NCBI GenBank assembly: GCA_964558295.1
Contig: CAZLDQ010000297.1
Location: 1-5,776, forward strand
Direction of reading: 5' to 3'
DNA: 5,776 nt
Origin: JBDKTH01 sp964558295
GTDB lineage: Bacteria > Planctomycetota > Planctomycetia > Pirellulales > Thermoguttaceae
Part shown: piece after piece, positions 1-5,595 of the stretch
Position numbering within the stretch: the stretch's first letter is position 1
Layout: every line of letters begins with the position of its first letter
Program-made: the position numbers and the translations under genes
The notes under the pieces: generated by a model
The model's database searches: none
Seen by the model: the letters and a program-made list of their open reading frames with translations, nothing else
Told to the model about the DNA's origin: nothing

Positions 1-2
1 CG

Positions 3-1034
3 GAAAGCGTAGATTTGGCGGCACCGAACAAGTACCCGGCGCGACCGGTCTGCGTGGTCTTTGGTGACGAGATGTTCTTGAAGCGGCAGGTCCTTAGCCG
101 CTTGCGAGAGACGGTGCTCGGCGAAGAGGGGGACCTGTCATTCGCAACGTACGAAGGCTCCACGGTCCTGCTGCGAGATGTGATGGCCGAGCTTTCCATC
201 GTCGCCATGTTCGGACGTGGCCAGCGGCTGGTGATGGTGGAAGAGGCCGACGACTTTGTCACTCGCTATCGCCCCGAACTGGAAGACTACGTGGCCAAAC
301 CGAAGTCGACCGGCGTTTTGGTGCTCGACGTCAAAAGTTGGCCGGCTACGACGCGGCTCTACAAGGCCGTTGCGGCGGATGGATTGATGGTCGATTGCGG
401 TGCCCCGGCAGCTTCCGCGTTGACCAAATGGGTCAGCGTCTGGGCCAAACAGGCCCACCATGTGCAACTCTCCTCCGAAGCGGCCGGCATGCTCGTCGAT
501 CTGGTCGGTCCGGAATTGGGACTCTTGGACCAGGAACTGGCCAAGTTGGCCCTTAGCGCCGGCCCCGATCGGAAGGTATCGCCCGAGTTGGTCCACCAGA
601 TGGTCGGCTCCTGGCGGGCGAAAACGGCTTGGGAGATGCTCGATGCGGTCCTCGACGGCAAAGTCGACCAGGCCATGACCCTGCTGGACCGTTTGCTTTT
701 GGCCGGTGAGAATCCGATCGTCATTCTCGGTCAGATCTCCGCTTCCTTGCGACGTTTCGCCGCTGCCACCCAGTTGATCTACCAGGCCGAAGCAGCCGGC
801 CGGCGGATCTCCATCCGCGATGCCCTCCAACAGGCGGGGGTCAAGCCGTTTGTCCTTTCCAAGGCCGAACCGCAGCTACGGCGTCTCGGCCGGCAACGAG
901 GCGACAACCTCTACGGTTGGCTTCTGGCCGCCGATCTTGACCTGAAAGGGGCAAGCAACCTCCCCCCACGGACTATCCTTGAGCGGCTGATCATCCGTCT
1001 GGCCGCCCCGGCCACGGGCCCCGCTTCCCGATAG
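3..1034 (+). CDS. holA: DNA polymerase III subunit delta (HolA), 5' end probably cut by the window
   Basis: The delta subunit is the part of the cytoplasmic clamp loader that opens the beta sliding clamp during replication. Numbering from the TTG at position 15 gives 339 residues, close to the usual 330-350. Visible hallmarks are the N-terminal strand with PVCVVFGDEMFLKRQ (residues 11-25; the family's GDExFL signature), a LGLLDQELAKLAL helix (168-180), the middle-domain stretch LDAVLDGKVDQA (209-220) followed by GENPIVILGQISASLRRF (231-248), and the C-terminal DLDLKG...ILERLIIRL (307-329), which matches the family's closing helices. The frame is also open upstream of the TTG to the window edge (residues ESVD), and related proteins usually carry a few more residues before this point, so the true start may lie outside. 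GGAAAG at 2-7 is only a weak ribosome binding site for the TTG. Stop TAG at 1032-1034. Function assignment is firm; the start is not. Confidence 0.93.
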   Translation, partial: ESVDLAAPNKYPARPVCVVFGDEMFLKRQVLSRLRETVLGEEGDLSFATYEGSTVLLRDVMAELSIVAMFGRGQRLVMVEEADDFVTRYRPELEDYVAKPKSTGVLVLDVKSWPATTRLYKAVAADGLMVDCGAPAASALTKWVSVWAKQAHHVQLSSEAAGMLVDLVGPELGLLDQELAKLALSAGPDRKVSPELVHQMVGSWRAKTAWEMLDAVLDGKVDQAMTLLDRLLLAGENPIVILGQISASLRRFAAATQLIYQAEAAGRRISIRDALQQAGVKPFVLSKAEPQLRRLGRQRGDNLYGWLLAADLDLKGASNLPPRTILERLIIRLAAPATGPASR

Positions 1035-1046
1035 CGTTTTTCGCTG

Positions 1047-1075
1047 TTGCACTCGGCGGCAGCTTCGGTTATAAA
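1047..1075 (+). promoter_or_regulatory. Putative sigma70-type promoter for the lipoprotein gene
   Basis: TTGCAC at 1047-1052 and TATAAA at 1070-1075 are separated by exactly 17 bp, the optimal spacing for a housekeeping promoter. The -10 box matches the consensus in 5 of 6 positions and the -35 box in 3 of 6. It sits in the 88-bp gap between holA and the lipoprotein gene, placing transcription start near 1082 and giving a leader of about 40 nt. In this GC-rich region an AT-rich TTATAAAT is conspicuous. The start codon at 1123 has only a weak binding site (CGAG at 1114-1117). The call rests on motif match only. Confidence 0.45.
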
Positions 1076-1097
1076 TCGCCCCCTCGTCAGGGTACTC

Positions 1098-1109
1098 TGT
1101 TCGGGAACA
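1098..1109. promoter_or_regulatory. Palindrome TGTTC-GG-GAACA in the leader; possible operator
   Basis: The 12-bp element has perfect 5-bp arms (TGTTC and GAACA) around a GG centre. It lies just downstream of the predicted transcription start and 13 bp before the start codon at 1123. Such a position could serve a repressor or form a small RNA hairpin. A second GTTC at 1117-1120 can also pair with the GAAC at 1105-1108. No regulator family is identified, and a palindrome this short can occur by chance. Confidence 0.25.
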
Positions 1110-1122
1110 CCACCGAGTTCGT

Positions 1123-2613
1123 ATGCACGGATCGCGGCTTAAGAACGGCCTTCTGTTTGCCATCGCGGCATGCATGCTGGGGTGCAGTTCTTCACCCTGG
1201 TCGAAGAAGGAGACTGTCAGCACGACGCCCCCGCCGGCGCCGGCGACCGCACCGCCCACGATCCCCCCTTCCCCGCCCACGCCCACAGCCGGTCCAGTCC
1301 CTACGGATCCCCTCGCGGCCGCCGCGTCCCCCGCCACAACCACGGGTCAGACGATTGAATCGATCTTGGCCGAAGTCCGTCAGGCGCAGCCTCTCGACGC
1401 CAAAACCGAAGAAGAACTCATTCGCAATCTCCACGCCACGCCGCCGACGCTCTGGCCAATGGTCGTCCAACAATTCCGTGCGGCACTGGCTTATCGGCGT
1501 CGTTGCGAAGAACGCGAACGGTCGACCCGCCCAGAAGTCGCCTCCAACACCGCGGCTCCGGCCGCCCCCCAACCTGTCGAAGACCAAGCCGGCGCCTTTC
1601 ATCGTCAGCCTGAATTGCGCGACGCACCACGTCCCCCGGCCACGCCTCCAGCTCGCGAACCGGCCAGTCTGGCTCAACGCGACACCCAACCTACGGCCAC
1701 GGGCGTCACACCGCTGCCTGATCCTCGAGAAGCGGTGCCCCCGCCCCGCGAGCAACCGCGTCCGCTGCCGACGACGGTCAAAGTCGCAGAATCACCGGCA
1801 GGCGAGACGACTGCAGAATCGTCCTTATCCGAATCGTCGCCACCACGGCCTGTCGAAGCACCTTATGCGCCCCGGGTAGCCGGCGACTGGCATAGCTCCC
1901 TTGGAGAGACCATCCGGCTCTTGGAATCTCAGGTGAAATCCTTGCCCCAGTCACCGGAAGAAATTGCCGCGCACGCCCGATTACGAATGCTCTACTTGGC
2001 CAACAATCGACGCGACGACGCTTTGCGCCCAATCCCCACACTCTCCACCTCAATGCAGGACTTCTGGGCCAAGGAGTTCTGCGGCTTAGCCATCATGTTG
2101 GACCCGGAACGCAACCCCGATCCGACCCGCCAGGCAGGCGAGGCCCAGCGGCACTTGTCCGAGGCCATCACGCGTCTGCAGGAAACGGCCCCCCTGATCG
2201 TGCGCAACCTCTCCTTCGTCACCGACGTCCAAAGCTACGGATCGATCAAGCCGTTCGACAAGTACGATTTCCACGCCGGGCAGCGTGTGCTCCTTTACGC
2301 CGAAATCGAAAACTTCAAGATCAAAGAAACCAATCGCGGCTTCCATACGGCCCTGCAAAGCAGTTATCGAATTCTCGACAGCCGTGGCCAGCGCGTCGCC
2401 GATCACGATTTCGGGACGAACGAGGAACACTGCCAGAACCCCCGCCGCGATTTCTACATCGGCTACGATTTCACCCTCCCCCAGGACATTCCCGCCGGTC
2501 GTTACACCCTTCAATTGACCGTCACCGACCTGAATGGCGACAAGATCGGCCAGTCCTCGGTCGATTTCACCATCGTCAGCACTGCCGCGTTTGCCCGGGC
2601 CGGCAAGAAATGA
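1123..2613 (+). CDS. Predicted lipoprotein with Pro-rich linkers and C-terminal beta domain, function unknown
   Basis: I do not recognise a named family. The 496-residue product begins with a basic stretch and hydrophobic core (LLFAIAACMLGC), with a lipobox-like MLGC placing the lipidated cysteine at residue 21, so it is probably anchored to a membrane facing the periplasm. The lipobox is not ideal (Leu at -2). Next come a Pro/Ala/Thr-rich linker (about 33-75), a short helical segment (76-135), a second disordered Pro/Arg/Glu-rich linker (136-252), a helical region (255-355) and a beta-rich domain (about 360-487) containing IPAGRYTLQLTVTDLNGD (456-473), typical of an Ig-like or transthyretin-like sandwich edge. 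The ATG at 1123 is the only reasonable start: the frame is closed by TAA at 1072-1074 and no start codon lies between. It has its own likely promoter, so it need not be co-transcribed with holA. A structural or substrate-binding cell-envelope role is a guess. Confidence 0.88.
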   Translation: MHGSRLKNGLLFAIAACMLGCSSSPWSKKETVSTTPPPAPATAPPTIPPSPPTPTAGPVPTDPLAAAASPATTTGQTIESILAEVRQAQPLDAKTEEELIRNLHATPPTLWPMVVQQFRAALAYRRRCEERERSTRPEVASNTAAPAAPQPVEDQAGAFHRQPELRDAPRPPATPPAREPASLAQRDTQPTATGVTPLPDPREAVPPPREQPRPLPTTVKVAESPAGETTAESSLSESSPPRPVEAPYAPRVAGDWHSSLGETIRLLESQVKSLPQSPEEIAAHARLRMLYLANNRRDDALRPIPTLSTSMQDFWAKEFCGLAIMLDPERNPDPTRQAGEAQRHLSEAITRLQETAPLIVRNLSFVTDVQSYGSIKPFDKYDFHAGQRVLLYAEIENFKIKETNRGFHTALQSSYRILDSRGQRVADHDFGTNEEHCQNPRRDFYIGYDFTLPQDIPAGRYTLQLTVTDLNGDKIGQSSVDFTIVSTAAFARAGKK

Positions 2614-2664
2614 CCAAGGAATTCCCGAAAGTCATCGCGCGAAACATCTAGTCACCCCACATCC

Positions 2665-2694
2665 TCCGCTCTCCGCTTTCCGCTCTCTCCGCCC
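2665..2694 (+). repeat. Tandem heptamer TCCGCTY in a pyrimidine-rich tract
   Basis: TCCGCTC (2665-2671), TCCGCTT (2672-2678) and TCCGCTC (2679-2685) follow one another without a gap, and a fourth related unit TCCGCCC lies at 2688-2694 after two extra bases. They sit in a C/T-rich stretch running from about 2663 to 2721 in the 161-bp gap between the lipoprotein and glycosidase genes. Copy number could vary by slippage. No function is evident; it may leave an unstructured, purine-poor RNA. Confidence 0.6.
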
Positions 2695-2701
2695 CTTCCC
2701 C

Positions 2702-2731
2702 CTGGCAATCCCCCTCCCTCCAGCTTACACT
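2702..2731 (+). promoter_or_regulatory. Weak candidate promoter for the glycosidase gene
   Basis: CTGGCA at 2702-2707 matches the -35 consensus in 4 of 6 positions, and TACACT at 2726-2731 matches the -10 in 4 of 6, including the key TA...T positions, with an 18-bp spacer. Transcription would start near 2738, about 37 nt before the start codon. The -10 lies inside the loop and right arm of the hairpin at 2718-2735, so the two readings compete. Nothing better is seen in this gap, but the match is poor. Confidence 0.22.
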
Positions 2732-2735
2732 GGAG
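2718..2735 (+). other. Inverted repeat CTCCAG-N6-CTGGAG upstream of the glycosidase gene
   Basis: A perfect 6-bp stem with a 6-nt loop (CTTACA) lies 39 bp before the start codon at 2775. It has no following U-run, so it is not a convincing intrinsic terminator. It could be an operator half-site pair, a leader hairpin, or the weak end of the lipoprotein transcript. Confidence 0.35.
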
Positions 2736-2760
2736 AGGTCTCACCACTCGACCACCTGCC

Positions 2761-2767
2761 GAAGGAG
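2761..2767 (+). promoter_or_regulatory. Strong ribosome binding site GAAGGAG
   Basis: GAAGGAG lies 7 nt before the ATG at 2775 and fixes that start codon. It is the best Shine-Dalgarno sequence in the window; the lipoprotein and fucosidase starts have weak or no such site. Confidence 0.85.
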
Positions 2768-2774
2768 CCTGCCG

Positions 2775-5057
2775 ATGTTCTGTCGAGTCGTTCTTGCCGT
2801 TCTCCTGTTTGCGGGAACCGCCTCGCAAGCCCCTCTGAGTGCTTCGGAACAAGACGGAAGCGGCCTGCAGAAGCCGGCCCCTGGGGCCGCCCACCCCATC
2901 GCCCAACCGCCCGCCCCCGTCCGCCTGCTCAAGATCGTCCACCGTTTGCCCGCCAACCCCGAGGACCAGGACCAGTTTCTTGCCCGGCTCACCACTCAAG
3001 GGTTTGGCGGAATGGTAACCAACGTCTCGTTCAAGGATTATCTGCAAAGCGAGCCCCGATGGCAGACTTTTGTGCGTGCGGTCCACGCCGCGAAGAAGGC
3101 CGGAATGGCTCTCTGGCTCTATGACGAACATGGCTATCCTTCCGGCAACGCGGGTGGGCTGACGATGCGCGATCATCCCGAATGGGAAGCCCGCGGACTG
3201 CTTATCGCCGATCAGGTCGTCGGTCGGGGGCCCGTAACGCTCGACGCCCCGCCCGGACGCCTCATGCGCGCCGCCGCCTTCCCAATCACCGCAGACCGGA
3301 TCGGCCTCGACAAGGCCGTGGAGCTTACCGATAAGGTCCGCGATGGGAGACTTGCTTGGGAAGCCCCGGAAGGCAAATGGCACGTGATGCTTTTCACCGA
3401 AGATCGGATTTACGAGGGAACCCACGCGGCCATTAGTCTCGCCGATAAGCTCCCCTACATCAACCTCCTCCAGCCGGAGCCGACGGCCCGATTCCTCGAA
3501 CTGACACACGACGCCTACGCCCAACACCTGGGCGACAACCTCGGCCAGTGGTTCATCGCCACCTTCACCGACGAACCTTCGCTGATGAGCGTTTTTCTGC
3601 GTCCGCAGCCCTATCGTGTGCTCCCGTGGGCCCCGAACCTGGCCGACGCGTTCCAGAAACGCCGCGGCTACGCTTTGGAACCGCTCCTCCCGGCCCTGGT
3701 GGCCGACGCCGGCCCGCACGGTGCGCGTGCCCGCTATGACTTCTGGCTCACCGTCGGCGAGTTGGTCTCCGAAAACTACTTTGGGCAGATCCGCGATTGG
3801 TGCCGCCAGCATCAGATTCCTTCAGGCGGGCATCTGCTAGCCGAAGAATCGCTCCTGTCGCACGTCGGGTTCTATGGCGACTTCTTTCGCTGTGCCCGTT
3901 ATCTCGACGCTCCGAGCATCGACTGCCTGACCAGCATTCCCAAGGAAGTCCCTTGGTACATCGCCCGGCTGATCTCCAGCATCGGAGAGCTTGAAGGGCG
4001 TCCCGACACGATGTGCGAAACGTCGGACCACTCCCAGCGCTACCGGCGTCCGGGCGACACGCGACCGATTCGCATCGTCACCGAAGACGAGATCCGCGGC
4101 ACCTGCAACCGCCTGATCGTCAACGGCATCACCACGATCACCAGCTACTACTCGTTCAAGAACCTGACCGACGAACAACTTCGCCGGCTCAACCTTTGGA
4201 TCGGCCGCTGCTCGGCGATGCTCTACGGCGGCCATCAAGTGACCGACGTGGCCTTGGTCTATCCCATCGAAAGCCTCTGGCCCAAGTACGCCCCCTCACG
4301 TCATTCGCATCAAAGCGTGCCTGCCGAAGGCCACCAGGTCGCCAACCTGTACCGCCAAACGGCCGATCGGCTCTATAGCAGCCGTCGCGATTTCACCTTC
4401 ATCGACTCCCGCACCCTGGCTGAAGCCCAAGCGGCCGACGGCGTGCTCTGCCACCGCGACTTGCGATGGCGTGTCGTGGTTCTCCCGGCCGTCGACACGT
4501 TGCCCATGGCGGCCTGGGAAAACCTGGCCCGATTCTGGCGCACCGGCGGTATGGTCGTCGCCGTGGGCGCCTTGCCGACCAACAGTCCGAGCGAGTTCCC
4601 CTCGCCAGCCGTGCAGGCATTGGCCAAAGACCTTTTTGGCGACGGAGTCGAACCGCGCAGCAAGGTCAACACGGCCGGCGGTGTGGCCGTCTATCTGCCG
4701 GCCAAGGCCACCGACAGACTCGCCTCGGTCCTCGATGCGGTCCTCGAACCAGAAGTCCGCAGTAACGCAACCGATTCCCCTCTCCGGATCACGCATCGCC
4801 GGATCGCCGGCCGGGAAGTCTTCTTCCTGATCAACGACAGTGCCGACGCTTGGGAAGGCTCTGTGACATTGGCCGCTGACGGCCCGGGCCGCCAGTACGA
4901 TCCAGCCACTGGGGCAATTACTCCAGTGGCTAGTCCCAACGACATCCATCTCAAGCTTGGTCCCTACGGTGGCATGCTTTTCCGTTTCGACAAAGCTACG
5001 CTCCCCACCCGTCGCTCCGTTACTCCCGACGTCCTCAACGCAGCCGTACAACCATGA
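2775..5057 (+). CDS. Secreted glycoside hydrolase, GH106-like (putative alpha-L-rhamnosidase)
   Basis: The 760-residue product has a Sec signal peptide (core VVLAVLLFAG, residues 5-14; cleavage probably after A19 or A23). A TIM-barrel-like catalytic region (about 45-470) follows, with WLYDEHGYPSG (114-124), the [Y]DExGxPSG signature of GH106-type enzymes, then FTDEPS (264-269), GGHLLAEE (351-358), CETSDHSQ (414-421) and NGITTITSYYSF (450-461). Candidate catalytic acids are E267, E357/E358 and E415; I cannot assign roles. Residues 488-620 look like a Rossmann-type, amidotransferase-like domain (VALVYP at 492-497, RVVVLPAVDTLP from 566, GGMVVAVG at 591-598), as in GH42-type galactosidases. A C-terminal beta domain (about 670-750) contains VFFLINDS (682-689). 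It is shorter than many GH106 members, which often reach 800-1,200 residues. The family predicts release of L-rhamnose from polysaccharide or glycoside; other sugar specificity is possible. Its stop overlaps the fucosidase start, suggesting joint expression. Confidence 0.88.
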   Translation: MFCRVVLAVLLFAGTASQAPLSASEQDGSGLQKPAPGAAHPIAQPPAPVRLLKIVHRLPANPEDQDQFLARLTTQGFGGMVTNVSFKDYLQSEPRWQTFVRAVHAAKKAGMALWLYDEHGYPSGNAGGLTMRDHPEWEARGLLIADQVVGRGPVTLDAPPGRLMRAAAFPITADRIGLDKAVELTDKVRDGRLAWEAPEGKWHVMLFTEDRIYEGTHAAISLADKLPYINLLQPEPTARFLELTHDAYAQHLGDNLGQWFIATFTDEPSLMSVFLRPQPYRVLPWAPNLADAFQKRRGYALEPLLPALVADAGPHGARARYDFWLTVGELVSENYFGQIRDWCRQHQIPSGGHLLAEESLLSHVGFYGDFFRCARYLDAPSIDCLTSIPKEVPWYIARLISSIGELEGRPDTMCETSDHSQRYRRPGDTRPIRIVTEDEIRGTCNRLIVNGITTITSYYSFKNLTDEQLRRLNLWIGRCSAMLYGGHQVTDVALVYPIESLWPKYAPSRHSHQSVPAEGHQVANLYRQTADRLYSSRRDFTFIDSRTLAEAQAADGVLCHRDLRWRVVVLPAVDTLPMAAWENLARFWRTGGMVVAVGALPTNSPSEFPSPAVQALAKDLFGDGVEPRSKVNTAGGVAVYLPAKATDRLASVLDAVLEPEVRSNATDSPLRITHRRIAGREVFFLINDSADAWEGSVTLAADGPGRQYDPATGAITPVASPNDIHLKLGPYGGMLFRFDKATLPTRRSVTPDVLNAAVQP

Positions 5058-5595
5058 CCCCCCGACGTTCCTCCCACCTCTTAACCGTTTTGCCTGCCGC
5101 TCTGCTTTACCTATGGTCGGCGAATATGTCGTGGCCTGTCGCAAGACCGGCTTGAAGGTGGGCTTCTACTACTCGCCACCCGACTGGCATTTCGAGCGTG
5201 AATCTCGCTCCTGGGGTTACGCGAGCAAGGGCATTCCCGAGTCGCCCCACCTGGGCTTTGACCACGAGCCGGTAGCCCAGTTGCCCAAACGACCGGCCGA
5301 TTTCCAGGCCCGCTATCTCGCCTGCGTCAACGGCCAGAGCACCGAGCNNNNNNNNNNCTTATGGCCCGATCGACTATCTCGGGTTCGACGGCAGCGCCGG
5401 GCGCGAAGTCCTCTCGATCGAGGAGACTCACAACCTCCAGCCGGGTATCCTTATCCACGACCGCCCGCACGGCGCCGGCGACGGGCCACCGCCCACTACA
5501 AGTGCAAACTGCCCAACGAGCGTCCTGAGGGCTGTTGGGAGCATTGTTTCAGCATGGTCGGCGCATGGGGCTATACCCAGCCCGAGCACTGCCGG
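5054..5595 (+). pseudogene. Broken GH29 alpha-L-fucosidase gene (decayed or misassembled)
   Basis: GH29 enzymes hydrolyse terminal alpha-L-fucose. The ATG at 5054 overlaps the preceding TGA (ATGA) and starts a signal-peptide-like sequence (MTPRRSSHLLTVLPAALLYL), but that frame stops at 5153-5155. From about 5113 another frame reads mid-domain fucosidase: VGEYVVACRKTGLKVGFYYS, then PPDWHFERES and ARYLACVNGQSTE up to 5347. After ten N bases, YGPIDYLGFDG (5360-5392) carries the expected nucleophile aspartate (GAC at 5387-5389), but Gly replaces the usual Trp of LWFDG. LQPGILIHDRPHGAGD follows. A missing base near 5483-5484 then shifts the frame, and ATAHYKCKLPNERPEGCWEH plus AWGYTQPEHC continues to 5595. 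The N-terminal catalytic part, normally over 100 residues with the HWG and KHHDGF substrate-binding motifs, is absent. The family call is strong. Whether the damage is biological or from assembly cannot be decided here. Confidence 0.8.
5348..5357. other. Assembly gap (10 N)
   Basis: Ten unresolved bases interrupt the GH29 reading frame between NGQSTE and YGPIDY. A true length divisible by three is needed to keep the frame; 9 bases would give four residues between Glu and Tyr, the spacing seen in related ELLTxYGPID segments. Ten is therefore likely a placeholder rather than a measured length. Confidence 0.97.

Noticed and set aside
1034..1044. GCG-TTTTT-CGC after the holA stop as a terminator
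   Set aside because: A 3-bp stem with the T-run in the loop cannot form a stable intrinsic terminator.
1192..1755. Long open frame on the - strand (187 codons) inside the lipoprotein gene
   Set aside because: It is Arg/Gly-rich, antisense to the Pro/Ala-rich linker, and has no domain character. High GC removes stop codons in alternative frames.
2618..2625. GGAATTCC palindrome after the lipoprotein stop
   Set aside because: An 8-bp palindrome with no flanking symmetry or T-run; expected by chance.
2534..3124. 196-codon + strand frame bridging the lipoprotein end and glycosidase start
   Set aside because: It overlaps both real genes out of frame and its Pro/Arg/Ser-rich translation reflects the pyrimidine tract.
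2652..3812. 386-codon open frame on the - strand across the glycosidase 5' half
   Set aside because: It is the antisense shadow of a clear glycoside hydrolase; no recognisable motifs or ribosome binding site, and it runs through the pyrimidine tract of the intergenic region.
4296..5144. 282-codon open frame on the - strand across the glycosidase 3' half
   Set aside because: It mirrors the + strand gene and continues into the fucosidase start; the translation shows no family resemblance.
5054..5155. The 33-codon frame as an independent small secreted peptide gene
   Set aside because: The signal-peptide-like start and ATGA overlap are better explained as the beginning of the disrupted fucosidase gene directly downstream.
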